Assembly: GCA_947624895.1 (NCBI GenBank)
Contig: CANQMK010000009.1
Location: 1 to 32,871 of the forward strand
DNA from: an uncultured Oscillospiraceae bacterium
Lineage (GTDB): Bacteria; Bacillota; Clostridia; Oscillospirales; Oscillospiraceae
Reading direction: 5' to 3'
Length of the DNA stretch: 32,871 bases
Shown: piece after piece, positions 22,911 through 31,314 of the stretch
Numbering within the stretch: the first letter of the stretch is position 1
How the letters are laid out: every line of letters starts with the position of its first letter
Program-made: the position numbers and the translations under genes
Notes under the pieces: model-generated
Database searches by the model: none
What the model was told of the DNA's origin: nothing
Seen by the model: only the letters and a program-made list of their open reading frames with translations

Positions 22911-24584
22911 ATGCGTAAATTTTCTCGCACGGGGGTCGCCCTGGTCCTGGCCCTGGTCCTGACCGCCGGTCTGCTGGCCGGCTGCGGCAGCAAAAACCTG
23001 CTGGGCGACAACAGTCTGGGCCTGACGGTGGATCCCGCCGAGGTTGCCATGCCCCTGGCGGAGCCCGCCACCCTGAAGGGGCTGACCAACTTCCCCGCCG
23101 GGACCGAGTCTAACCCCAACAACCGCACCATCTTCAAGCGCCTGGAGGAGCAGACCAACGTCCACATCGACTGGCGCACCATCCAGAGCGACCAGTGGGG
23201 GGACAAGATTGCCCTGGAGATGGCCACGGTCACCACCATGCCCGACTTTGTGTTCAACGCCGGGTTCGGGGAGTCCGACCTCCAGAAGTACGCCAAGTGG
23301 GGCGCTATCATCCCCCTGGAGGAGTACATCGACAAGTATATGCCCAACCTGTGCAAGGTCTTTGAGCAGTCCCCGGAGTACAAGGCCATGTGCATGGATG
23401 TGGACGGCCACATCTGGGCCCTGCCGTGGATCGAGCAGCTGGGCTATCAGGAGACCGCCATCCAGCTGCTGGACAATATGCCCTTCATCAACACCGACTG
23501 GCTGGACTTCCTGGGTCTGGAGATGCCCAAGACGGTGGACGACTTTGAGAACGTACTGCTCGCCTTCCGGGACAACGCCGCCGAGCTGAAGAAGGAGTTC
23601 AACATCGACGGCAGCATTATCCCCATGTCCTTCATCATGAACGACGGCGGCCAGGACCCCTACATCCTCATCAACGGCTTCGGTGAGGGCTACGGCGACC
23701 CGGACACCTGGAAGCACCTGGTGGTCACCGACGAGGGCAAGGTCATCAGCGACGCCACCACCGAGGGCTTCAAGAAGGGCACCGCCTGGCTCCATGAGCT
23801 GTACGCGGAGAACCTGATTGACCCGGACGCCTTCACCCAGGACTGGGCCACCTACGTGGCCAAGGGCAAGAGCGGCCGCTACGGCGTGTGCTTCACCTGG
23901 GATGTGGGCAACGTGGCCTCCCTGGAGGGTTGGGCGCCCCTGCCCATGCTGGAGGCGGACACCGTCAACATCACCCCGGACACCGCCTCCTACACCTCCG
24001 GCTTCCAGCGGGGCCGCTGCGTGGTCACCGCCAAGGCGGAGAACCCCGCCCTGGTCTGCTCCTGGCTGGACCAGATGTACGTGCCCATCCAGTCCCCCCA
24101 GAACAACTGGGGCACCTATGGCGAGGACGACGAGTTCGACATCTTTGAGATGAGCACCAACGATGCCGGCGAGCCCATGCTCCGCCACGCCCCCCTGGGC
24201 GACGCCTCCCCCGTGGAGGTCCGGGAGGCGGAGAGCGTGAACGGCCCCCTGGCCGTGCTGGACAGCTACTACGGCGTGTACGTCACCCTGCCTGACGACG
24301 CGGCCTACCGGCTGGAGTGGATCAAGGACGTCTACACCCCCGTCTGCCACGCCAAGTACTGCCTGCCCAACTTCTTCATGACCCAGGAGGACACGGTGCG
24401 GGACTCCAACCTGTCCACCGACCTGGCCAAGCGGATCAACGAGTTCAAGTCCCGCTCGGTGATGGAGGGCTTTACCGACGCCGACTGGGATCAGTTCCAG
24501 GCGGATCTGAAGGCCTACGGGCTGGTCGAGTACGTGGCCCTCTACCAGAAGTACTTTGACGCCTACCTGGCCCAACAGCAGTAA
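22911..24584 (+). CDS. Lipoprotein sugar-binding protein of the ABC transporter
   Basis: 557 residues, the length of LplA-type binders, which are larger than most solute-binding proteins. AAAGGAG precedes the ATG. The signal peptide ends in LLAGCGSKN, so Cys25 is lipidated. The mature part contains 'NNRTIFKRLEEQTNVHIDWR' and later WIEQLGYQETAIQLL, typical of family-1 extracellular binders in Firmicutes. It captures the substrate outside the membrane and delivers it to the two permeases. The downstream GH32 and fructokinase genes suggest a fructose-containing oligosaccharide. Confidence 0.92.
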   Translation: MRKFSRTGVALVLALVLTAGLLAGCGSKNLLGDNSLGLTVDPAEVAMPLAEPATLKGLTNFPAGTESNPNNRTIFKRLEEQTNVHIDWRTIQSDQWGDKIALEMATVTTMPDFVFNAGFGESDLQKYAKWGAIIPLEEYIDKYMPNLCKVFEQSPEYKAMCMDVDGHIWALPWIEQLGYQETAIQLLDNMPFINTDWLDFLGLEMPKTVDDFENVLLAFRDNAAELKKEFNIDGSIIPMSFIMNDGGQDPYILINGFGEGYGDPDTWKHLVVTDEGKVISDATTEGFKKGTAWLHELYAENLIDPDAFTQDWATYVAKGKSGRYGVCFTWDVGNVASLEGWAPLPMLEADTVNITPDTASYTSGFQRGRCVVTAKAENPALVCSWLDQMYVPIQSPQNNWGTYGEDDEFDIFEMSTNDAGEPMLRHAPLGDASPVEVREAESVNGPLAVLDSYYGVYVTLPDDAAYRLEWIKDVYTPVCHAKYCLPNFFMTQEDTVRDSNLSTDLAKRINEFKSRSVMEGFTDADWDQFQADLKAYGLVEYVALYQKYFDAYLAQQQ

Positions 24585-24589
24585 AACAC

Positions 24590-24618
24590 CCCCCGGGGAG
24601 GCCAAATCCCCAGGGGGC
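24590..24618 (+). other. Intergenic stem-loop between binder and GH32 genes
   Basis: CCCCCGGGGA (24591-24600) can pair with TCCCCAGGGGG (24608-24618) around GGCCAAA, with one bulge. No T run follows, so it is more likely a transcript-stabilising or partial read-through element than a full terminator. Such elements often keep binding-protein mRNA more abundant than distal genes. Confidence 0.5.
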
Positions 24619-24659
24619 CGACAGGACCGACCGAGACCACGCCGATGGAGGTTGTTGCT

Positions 24660-26204
24660 ATGATCAGCGATATTCTGAGAGAGGCGCGCAGACATGAGGA
24701 ACTGGCGGAACAACAGATCCCCGCCCTCGGCCGACCCTCCTTCCACCTGTCCTCCCGGGCGGGGTGGATGAACGACCCCAACGGGTTTTCCTTCTACCGG
24801 GGGGAGTACCACCTGTTCTACCAGTACTACCCCTACGAGTCCAAGTGGAACTCCATGCACTGGGGCCACGCCGTCAGCCATGACCTGCTCCACTGGCGCT
24901 ACCTCCCCGCCGCCCTCGCCCCCGACACCCTGGCGGACAAGGACGGATGCTACTCCGGCAGCGCCGTGGAGCTGCCCGACGGGCGGCAGCTGCTGATGTA
25001 CACCGGCGTGGTGGAGGGGCCCCGTCAGCCCGACGGCACCCGGACGGAGATCCAGACCCAGTGCCTGGCGGTGGGGGACGGGATGAACTACGAGAAGTAC
25101 GACCAGAACCCCGTCCTCACCCACGCCGACACCCCGGAGGGCAGCAGTCCCTACGACTTCCGGGACCCCAAGCTGTGGCGGGAGGCGGACGGGACCTACC
25201 GCTGTGTGGTGGGCAGCCGCCCCGCCGACGGCAGCGGGCAGATCCTGTACTACTCCAGCGAGGACGGCTTCCACTGGCGCTTTGAGAGCGTCCTGGTGGA
25301 GAACCGGGGGAGATACGGGCTGATGTGGGAGTGCCCCGACTTCTTCGAGTTGGACGGCGTCCACGTCCTGCTCACCAGCCCCCAGGATATGCTGCCCAGC
25401 GGCTTTGAGTACCACAACGGCAACGGGGTGCTGGCCCTCATCGGCGACTTCGACCCGGAGCGCGGGACCTTCACTCCCCGGCACGACCAGTCGGTGGACT
25501 ACGGCATCGACTTCTACGCCACCCAGACCCTGCTGGCCCCGGACGGGCGGCGGATCATGATCGCCTGGATGCAGAACTGGGACACCCTGTCCATCGCCTC
25601 GCTGAAAGCCCCCTGGTTCGGGCAGATGACCCTCCCCAGAGAGCTGTCCGTCCGGGACGGCAGGCTGTACCAGTGGCCCATTCGGGAGCTGGACGCCCTG
25701 CGGAGCGGGCGGGTGGCCTATCAGGACGTGACCTTCGAGGGGGCCCTCACCCTGGAGGGGATCCGGGGCCGACAGGTGGACGTTACCATCACCCTGCGGC
25801 CTGGGGACGAGGGACAGCTCTATCAGAAGTTCGCCGTCTGGTTCTGCCAGAACGACACCTACCACGTGGCCATCAGCTTCCGCCCCGGGGAGTCCATCCT
25901 GAAGATCGACCGGAAGTTCTCCGGGTCCCGGCGGGCCATCATCCACCAGCGCCGGTGCGCGGTGCCCAAGCGAAACGGAGAGATCACCTTCCGCATGATT
26001 TTGGACCGGTACAGCGTGGAGGTCTTCGTGAACCAGGGCGAGCAGACCCTGTCCGCCACCATGTACACCGACCTGGCCGCGGACGGCTTCAAGTTCTTCG
26101 CCACCGGCAAGGTCACCATGGACATCGAAAAGTACGACCTGGACTTGGACCCGGCCAACGAGCCGACGGAACAGGAGGTGCGCGAGGATGGTAGAGATCT
26201 TTGA
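24660..26204 (+). CDS. scrB: GH32 beta-fructosidase (sucrose/sucrose-6-phosphate hydrolase type)
   Basis: I chose ATG 24660 (514 residues) because GGAGG lies eight bases upstream; ATG 24645 precedes that site. There is no signal peptide, so it is intracellular. GH32 catalytic residues are all visible: WMNDPNG (nucleophile Asp39), FRDPK (Asp169, transition-state stabiliser) and WECPD (Glu224, acid/base). The five-bladed propeller is followed by a C-terminal beta sandwich (EVFVNQGEQTLSATMYT). It cleaves terminal fructose from sucrose or short fructans. ABC import brings in unphosphorylated sugar, so the substrate is probably sucrose or a fructo-oligosaccharide rather than a 6-phosphate. The end overlaps the fructokinase gene by 17 bases. 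Confidence 0.93.
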   Translation: MISDILREARRHEELAEQQIPALGRPSFHLSSRAGWMNDPNGFSFYRGEYHLFYQYYPYESKWNSMHWGHAVSHDLLHWRYLPAALAPDTLADKDGCYSGSAVELPDGRQLLMYTGVVEGPRQPDGTRTEIQTQCLAVGDGMNYEKYDQNPVLTHADTPEGSSPYDFRDPKLWREADGTYRCVVGSRPADGSGQILYYSSEDGFHWRFESVLVENRGRYGLMWECPDFFELDGVHVLLTSPQDMLPSGFEYHNGNGVLALIGDFDPERGTFTPRHDQSVDYGIDFYATQTLLAPDGRRIMIAWMQNWDTLSIASLKAPWFGQMTLPRELSVRDGRLYQWPIRELDALRSGRVAYQDVTFEGALTLEGIRGRQVDVTITLRPGDEGQLYQKFAVWFCQNDTYHVAISFRPGESILKIDRKFSGSRRAIIHQRRCAVPKRNGEITFRMILDRYSVEVFVNQGEQTLSATMYTDLAADGFKFFATGKVTMDIEKYDLDLDPANEPTEQEVREDGRDL

Positions 26205-27150
26205 CGTGGTCGCCCTGGGCGAACTGCTCATCGACTTCACGGAAAACGGCGTCAGCCCCCAGGGGAATCCCATGTTCGAGGCCAACCCCGGCGGCGCCCC
26301 CTGCAACGTGCTGGCCATGCTGTCCAAGCTGGGCAAGCACACCGCCTTCGTGGGCAAGGTGGGGGAGGATATGTTCGGCGCCCAACTCCGGGCGGTGGTG
26401 GAGGAGGCGAGGATCCGCACCGACGACCTGGCCTCCGACCCCAAGGTCCACACCACCCTGGCCTTCGTCAAGACCCTTCCGGGGGGCGACCGGGACTTCT
26501 CCTTTTACCGGGACCCCGGCGCGGACCGGATGCTCACCCCGGAGGAGGTCACCCCCGACCGGGTGGCCCACACCTGCATCTTCCACTTCGGCTCCCTCTC
26601 CCTCACTCATGAGCCGGTACGCGCCGCCACGGTAAAGGCGGTGGCCCTGGCCAAGGAGAGCGGCGCGCTGATCTCCTTCGACCCCAACCTCCGCCCGCCC
26701 CTGTGGGACGACCTGGAGGAGGCCCGGGAGCAGATCGCCTGGGGCCTGGCGCGGTGCGACGTGCTGAAGATCGCCGACAACGAGGTGGAGTTCATGACCG
26801 GCGAGACGGATATCCGCCGGGGGGCGGCTATCCTCCGGGAGCGCTACCCCAACATCCAACTGCTCAACGCCACCGCCGGAGCGGAGGGGAGCTACGCCTT
26901 CTACGGCCAGGCGGAGACCTTCCAGCCCGCCTTCCGGCTGGGCGGCACCATCGAGACCACCGGCGCGGGGGACACCTTCTGCGCCTGCGTACTGAACTTC
27001 ATTCTGGAAAACGGTCTGACCGACCTGAGCCGGTCCGACCTGGACCGGATGCTCCGCTTCGCCAACGCCGCGGCGTACCTGGTCACCACCAAGAAAGGGG
27101 CCATCCGCTCCATGCCGGAGCGGGAACAGGTGGAGGCGCTGTTGCTGTAA
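26188..27150 (+). CDS. scrK: PfkB-family fructokinase
   Basis: 320 residues with AGGAGGTG upstream of the ATG, inside the end of the GH32 gene. PfkB signatures are present: ALGELLIDF at the start, NPGGAPCNVLAMLSKLG near residue 33 and TTGAGDTFCA with catalytic Asp262. The protein should phosphorylate free fructose released by the GH32 enzyme to fructose-6-phosphate. Close relatives act on other sugars (ribose, 2-keto-3-deoxygluconate), but the gene neighbour and the 'GGAPCNVA'-type motif point to fructose. Confidence 0.92.
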   Translation: MVEIFDVVALGELLIDFTENGVSPQGNPMFEANPGGAPCNVLAMLSKLGKHTAFVGKVGEDMFGAQLRAVVEEARIRTDDLASDPKVHTTLAFVKTLPGGDRDFSFYRDPGADRMLTPEEVTPDRVAHTCIFHFGSLSLTHEPVRAATVKAVALAKESGALISFDPNLRPPLWDDLEEAREQIAWGLARCDVLKIADNEVEFMTGETDIRRGAAILRERYPNIQLLNATAGAEGSYAFYGQAETFQPAFRLGGTIETTGAGDTFCACVLNFILENGLTDLSRSDLDRMLRFANAAAYLVTTKKGAIRSMPEREQVEALLL

Positions 27151-27219
27151 CGGCGCGCGGCCCCATAGTTTCATGGCGACCGGCCACTCCACACCATGGT
27201 CGGCGCACATTCAAAAAGG

Positions 27220-27340
27220 AGGTAATCATTTCCGTGTGGCTCGCGGTGCGGCAGCGTGGAGACCTGTCGTAACGCGGCGCGCCCCTCGCGGGCGGCTGTG
27301 AGGCGGTCGGGCGGAGGCCCGGCAGTCAGAGCCGATCTCT
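27220..27340 (+). other. Orphan ribosome site and 12-codon mini-ORF before the ATPase gene
   Basis: AAAAAGGAGG is followed by a GTG that opens only 12 codons (VWLAVRQRGDLS) and a TAA near 27272. The ATPase start at 27341 has no comparable ribosome site nearby; a GGAGG lies about 25 bases away. The mini-ORF could be a leader that couples translation, or the ATPase gene's ribosome site may have been separated from its start by inserted sequence. Confidence 0.4.
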
Positions 27341-28498
27341 ATGGCTAGTGTTGTGCTGAAAAATCTGAAGAAGGTCTATGACAACGACGTGACCGCCGTG
27401 CAGAACGTCAACCTGGAAGTGGCCGACGGGGAGTTCATCGTGCTGGTTGGCCCCTCCGGCTGTGGCAAGTCCACCACCCTGCGGATGGTGGCCGGCCTGG
27501 AGGACATCACCGAGGGCGACCTGTTCATCGGCGACCGCCGGTGCAACGACGTGGCCCCCAAGGACCGGGACATCGCCATGGTCTTCCAGTCCTACGCCCT
27601 CTACCCCCACATGACCGTGCGGGACAACATCGCCTTCTCCCTGAAGCTGCGCAAGGTCCCCAAGGACGAGATCAACCGCCGGGTGGACGAGGCCGCGGAG
27701 ATCCTGGGCATCACCGAGTACCTGGACCGCAAGCCCAAGGCCCTCTCCGGCGGCCAGCGCCAGCGGGTGGCCATCGGCCGGGCCATCGTCCGGGAGCCCA
27801 AGGTCCTGCTCATGGACGAGCCGCTGTCCAACCTGGACGCCAAGCTCCGCAACCAGATGCGCGCGGAGATCATCAAGCTCCGCAAGCGCATCAACGCCAC
27901 CTTCATGTACGTCACCCACGACCAGACCGAGGCCATGACCCTGGGCGACCGCATCGTCATCATGCAGAAGGGCGGCTTCGTCAACCAGATCGGCACCCCC
28001 CAGGAGCTGTACAACTGCCCGGTGAACCTGTTCGTGGCCGGCTTCATCGGGGCGCCCCAGATGAACTTCTTCAACGACGCCAAGCTGGGCATCCGGGACG
28101 GGCGGTACTTCGCCTCCATCAAGGGCAAGGACTTCGAGCTGTCCGAGCTCCACCAGAAGGCCCTCAAGGCGAAGGATCAGAAGCCCTGCGACATCGTGGC
28201 CGGCATCCGCCCGGACCACGTGGTGCTGGGGGAGGGCGGCCTCACCGGCACGGTGGAGGTCACCGAGATGATGGGCTCCTCCCTCCACCTCCACACCGAC
28301 TGCCAGGGGGACGACATCGTGATGATCGTCTCCACCGTGGGCCTGGACCAGGGCCTGATCAACGGCACCACCAAGACGGTGAGCTTCAACTTCCCCGCCG
28401 AACTGCTCCAGATCTTCGACAAGGAGACAGGGAACAACCTGGTGTGGTACGACGAGGCCTCCGCCAAGGCCAACCACCCCGTCTGCGCCAAGTATTGA
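27341..28498 (+). CDS. ugpC: ABC transporter ATPase, MsmK/UgpC/MalK family
   Basis: 385 residues. Walker A GPSGCGKST (37-45, Lys43), signature LSGGQRQR (135-142), Walker B VLLMDEP (Asp159, Glu160) and the switch His in 'YVTHDQTEAMTLGD' are intact. The C-terminal 140 residues form the TOBE/regulatory region of CUT1 sugar ATPases. It powers the LplB/LplC-type permeases encoded upstream. In many Firmicutes one such ATPase serves several sugar transporters, so it may be shared. Last gene of the operon, with a terminator downstream. Confidence 0.94.
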   Translation: MASVVLKNLKKVYDNDVTAVQNVNLEVADGEFIVLVGPSGCGKSTTLRMVAGLEDITEGDLFIGDRRCNDVAPKDRDIAMVFQSYALYPHMTVRDNIAFSLKLRKVPKDEINRRVDEAAEILGITEYLDRKPKALSGGQRQRVAIGRAIVREPKVLLMDEPLSNLDAKLRNQMRAEIIKLRKRINATFMYVTHDQTEAMTLGDRIVIMQKGGFVNQIGTPQELYNCPVNLFVAGFIGAPQMNFFNDAKLGIRDGRYFASIKGKDFELSELHQKALKAKDQKPCDIVAGIRPDHVVLGEGGLTGTVEVTEMMGSSLHLHTDCQGDDIVMIVSTVGLDQGLINGTTKTVSFNFPAELLQIFDKETGNNLVWYDEASAKANHPVCAKY

Positions 28499-28550
28499 TC
28501 CCTGCCCGTCCGGCTGACCATCCGGCCACGCCGCGCATTTGACCGTCTGG

Positions 28551-28587
28551 CGAAATGGCCGTAGCGATACGGCCATTTCGTGTTTTT
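28551..28587 (+). terminator. Terminator after the ATPase gene
   Basis: A perfect 13-bp stem, CGAAATGGCCGTA (28551-28563) with TACGGCCATTTCG (28568-28580), closes a GCGA loop and is followed by TGTTTTT. It lies about 50 bases after the ATPase stop. Confidence 0.95.
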
Positions 28588-28650
28588 ACCCACCTCTCTC
28601 CCAGCCGCCCGACGGCGGCCCGGGAGCTCTCGCGCAAGGGGGGCAGAGCC

Positions 28651-30555
28651 ATGTCACATCTCTATTATAAGGACGCGCAAAAGATGGGCCTCCGGGAGTT
28701 CCGCGCCTGCGCCGCCCAGGGCCGGTATCCCTACCTCCTCTCCCTGGAGGAGCTGGTCCCCCAGGAGCGGATCGCCCAGGGGATCGACCTGGGGGAGGTC
28801 CAGATCCCCATGGAGTTCATCGTGGGGGGCCGGGGGAAGGTCTTCGCCCGGAACTTCATGCCGCTGGTGGAGGAGGACTCGGAGTTCGCCGACAAGTGGA
28901 AGAGCCTGTGCCAGGCCCACTTGGACGAGGGCATCCGGGACCCCATCAAGGCCTACGAATACCTCAACCGCTTCTACGTGGAGGAGGGGAACAAGCGGGT
29001 GAGCGTGCTGAAGTACTTCGGCGCGCCCAAGGTCTACGCCCGGGTCATCCGCGTCCTCCCGGAGCGCAACGGCTCGGCGGAGGTGGAGCGGTACTACGCC
29101 TTCGTGGACTTCTACGCCGCCAGCAAGGTGAACTTCCTGGAGTTCTCCAGGCCGGAGGACTACGCCCGGTTCCAGAGCTTGATGGGCAAGGAGCCCGGCG
29201 AGGCGTGGAGCGATGAGGAGCGGGCGGGGCTGAGCGCCGCCTACTACCGCTTCCGCCAGGCCTACGACGCCCTGGGCGGCAAAAAGCTGACCTCCACCGC
29301 CGGGGACGCCATGCTGGTCTACCTCCAGATCTACGGCTACCAGGCCCTGCGGGGGAAGACGGAGTCGGAACTCCGCCAGGCCATGTCCAAGGTGTGGGAG
29401 GAGATCGCCCTGCAGCAGGAGAGCCCCGCCATCGACGTGAAGCTGGACCCGGCGGAGGAGAAGAAGGGCCTGCTGTCCAAGCTGTTGCCCAAGGAGGAGG
29501 CCAAAAAGCCCATGAAGGTGGCCTTCCTCCACGACAAGACCCCGGAGGTCTCCGGCTGGACCTACGGCCACGAGCTGGGCCGCCGGCACCTGGAGCGGGT
29601 GTTCGGCGGGGAGGTGGCCACCACCGCCTACTGCGACGCCATGGAGGGCGACCCCCGGAAGGCCATCGAGGACGCCATCGCCGATGGCAACAGCGTGGTC
29701 TTCACCACCTCCCCCCGACTCCTGCCCGCCAGCCTGCGGGCGGCGGTGGACCACCCGGAGGTCATCATCCTGAACTGCTCGCTGAACAAGTCCCACCGCT
29801 ACATCCGCACCTACTACGCCCGGATGTACGAGGCCAAGTTCGTGGCCGGGGCCATCGCCGGCGCCCTGGCCGGGAGCGAGGGGGTGGGCTACATCTGCGA
29901 CTACCCCATCTTCGGCCAGGTGGCCGGGATCAACGCCTTCGCCCTGGGGGCGCAGATGACCGCCCCCGCCGCCCGGGTCTACCTGGAGTGGTCCTCCGTG
30001 GGCGGGGCCAAGGCGGCCGCCCGGCGGCTCACCGACCGGGGGGTCCGGCTCATCTCCTCCCAGGACCTGGCCAAGCGGGAGAACTGGGACCGCAGTCCCT
30101 TCGGCCTCTCCCTGGTCACCGGGGAGGACCAGGTCAACCTGGCCATGTCCGTGTGGAAGTGGGGGACCTATTACGAGGCCCTGGTGCGGGCCATCCAGAG
30201 CAAGACCCTCCAGAGCGAGTACCACGAGAGCGCCAAGGCCCTGAACTACTACTGGGGGATGTCCGCCGGGGTGGTGGACCTGGTCTGCTCGGACAACCTG
30301 CCCGACAGCGCCCGCCGACTGGCCGCCCTGCTGAAAGACAGCATCCGCCGGGGGGTCTGCGACCCCTTCCGGGGCCCGCTGTACGCCCAGGGGGGCCGGA
30401 TCGTGGCCCGGAAGGGGGAGACCCTGGAGCTGGGGGAGATCATCGACATGAGCTGGCTCAACGAGAACGTCCAGGGGTCCCTGCCCGCCTACGAGGAGCT
30501 GGACGACACCGGCAAGGACACCGTGGGCATCGTGGGCGTGGAGCCCACGGCGTAG
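28651..30555 (+). CDS. Cytoplasmic BMP/PnrA-like domain protein with ParB-like N-terminal region
   Basis: I chose ATG 28651 (634 residues), preceded by AAGGGGGG; the longer reading runs into the terminator hairpin. The C-terminal half (from about residue 286, KPMKVAFLHDKTPEVSGWTY) matches the basic-membrane-protein fold of nucleoside-binding lipoproteins, including 'SVVFTTSPRLLPASLRAA' and 'YEAKFVAGAIAGAL'. No signal peptide or lipobox is present, so it should stay in the cytoplasm, unlike normal BMP proteins. The N-terminal part contains 'VEEGNKRVSVLKYFG' (about 110-124), which resembles the 'EGnhR..A....G' signature of ParB/sulfiredoxin-like domains. It may sense a nucleoside or similar ligand. 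The role is unknown. Confidence 0.8.
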   Translation: MSHLYYKDAQKMGLREFRACAAQGRYPYLLSLEELVPQERIAQGIDLGEVQIPMEFIVGGRGKVFARNFMPLVEEDSEFADKWKSLCQAHLDEGIRDPIKAYEYLNRFYVEEGNKRVSVLKYFGAPKVYARVIRVLPERNGSAEVERYYAFVDFYAASKVNFLEFSRPEDYARFQSLMGKEPGEAWSDEERAGLSAAYYRFRQAYDALGGKKLTSTAGDAMLVYLQIYGYQALRGKTESELRQAMSKVWEEIALQQESPAIDVKLDPAEEKKGLLSKLLPKEEAKKPMKVAFLHDKTPEVSGWTYGHELGRRHLERVFGGEVATTAYCDAMEGDPRKAIEDAIADGNSVVFTTSPRLLPASLRAAVDHPEVIILNCSLNKSHRYIRTYYARMYEAKFVAGAIAGALAGSEGVGYICDYPIFGQVAGINAFALGAQMTAPAARVYLEWSSVGGAKAAARRLTDRGVRLISSQDLAKRENWDRSPFGLSLVTGEDQVNLAMSVWKWGTYYEALVRAIQSKTLQSEYHESAKALNYYWGMSAGVVDLVCSDNLPDSARRLAALLKDSIRRGVCDPFRGPLYAQGGRIVARKGETLELGEIIDMSWLNENVQGSLPAYEELDDTGKDTVGIVGVEPTA

Positions 30556-30563
30556 GGAACGAG

Positions 30564-30583
30564 CGCCGGGGCGCGCCCCGGCG
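30564..30583. other. 20-base perfect palindrome before the phosphoesterase gene
   Basis: CGCCGGGGCGCGCCCCGGCG lies between the two genes and ends just before GGGAGG, the ribosome site of the phosphoesterase. It could form a hairpin that limits translation of the second gene, or it may be chance in G+C-rich DNA. Confidence 0.45.
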
Positions 30584-30596
30584 GGAGGTGGAAAAG

Positions 30597-31187
30597 ATGG
30601 AGATCCTGGCCGTTTCAGACGTGGCCGCCCAGTACTATTATGACTACTACACGCCGGGGCGGCTGGACCGCTTCGACCTCATCCTGGCCTGCGGCGACCT
30701 GGACCCCGGCTACCTGGAGTTCCTGGTCACCATGGCCCACTGCCCCCTGGTGTACGTCCGGGGCAACCACGACGACAGGCTCCTGGAGGAGCCGCCGGAG
30801 GGGTGCATCTGCGCGGAGGACCGGGTGGTGGTGGTGGGCGGCGTGCGGATCTTGGGCCTGGGCGGCTCCTACCGCTACGGGGACGGGGAGAATATGTTCA
30901 CCGAGTGGCAGATGCGTCGGCGGATCCGGTGGCTGCGCCCCGCCCTCTGGTGGCACAGGGGGATCGACATCCTCCTCACCCACGCCCCCGCCCGGGGCAT
31001 CAACGACCTGGACGACCTCTCCCACCGGGGCTTCCAGTGCTTCGGGGACCTGCTGGACCGCTACCACCCCAGGTACTTCGTCCACGGCCACGTCCACCGC
31101 AACTATGGCGTCAACATCCCCCAGCGGACCCAGCTGGGGGACACCACCGTCATCAACGCCTACGACCACTGCGCATTCACCCTCTGA
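30597..31187 (+). CDS. Metallophosphoesterase (calcineurin-like)
   Basis: 196 residues from ATG 30597, with GGGAGGTGG upstream. Motifs run in family order: VSDVA (7-10), CGDLD (Asp34), RGNHDD (Asn57, His58, Asp59), LLTHAP (His129) and HGHVHRN (His163, His165). The first motif is normally D-x-H; here the His is Ala10, so one metal ligand seems absent. The stretch after it is Tyr-rich (AAQYYYDYY), as in a subgroup of clostridial relatives that I recall. It follows the BMP-like gene by about 40 bases and is probably co-transcribed. The substrate is unknown. Confidence 0.88.
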   Translation: MEILAVSDVAAQYYYDYYTPGRLDRFDLILACGDLDPGYLEFLVTMAHCPLVYVRGNHDDRLLEEPPEGCICAEDRVVVVGGVRILGLGGSYRYGDGENMFTEWQMRRRIRWLRPALWWHRGIDILLTHAPARGINDLDDLSHRGFQCFGDLLDRYHPRYFVHGHVHRNYGVNIPQRTQLGDTTVINAYDHCAFTL

Positions 31188-31201
31188 GCGGTCTCAGAAA
31201 G

Positions 31202-31258
31202 TTTACATTTTGCACATCTTGCTTTTCCTTTCGCATTGTAGTATACTAAATTGTAAAC
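31202..31258. promoter_or_regulatory. Candidate operators around the lacI promoter
   Basis: TTTACATTTTGCACA (31202-31216) sits just upstream of the -35. GTTTACA (31201-31207) is repeated in inverted form as TTGTAAAC (31251-31258) just after the -10. The arrangement fits autoregulation by the LacI-type protein encoded downstream. Confidence 0.5.
31219..31247 (+). promoter_or_regulatory. Promoter of the lacI-type gene
   Basis: TTGCTT (31219-31224), a 17-base spacer and TATACT (31242-31247) form a good sigma-A promoter about 60 bases before the lacI start. Confidence 0.8.
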
Positions 31259-31314
31259 AGGGCCCCTGGCCCGGATGACCCCGCCTGGGGCGGAACGTGG
31301 ATGGAGGTGACCAC

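Noticed and set aside
22623..26471. Very long open frame on the minus strand (over 1200 codons)
   Set aside because: It lies opposite four well-supported genes, is rich in Val/Gly/Leu/His/Gln as expected for antisense of G+C-rich codons, and shows no domain pattern.
28555..28650. Longer start for the BMP-like protein at 28555
   Set aside because: It would begin inside the terminator hairpin and has no ribosome site; the extra residues (MAVAIRPFRVFTH...) look like non-coding sequence and do not form a signal peptide.
28654..30225. Minus-strand open frame of over 500 codons opposite the BMP-like gene
   Set aside because: Antisense composition only, with no motif, and the plus strand carries a clear BMP-domain protein.
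29394..30596. N-terminal extension of the metallophosphoesterase
   Set aside because: The extension is an out-of-frame reading of the BMP-like gene (Gly/Arg/Pro-rich); the ATG at 30597 has a ribosome site and begins exactly at the family's first motif.
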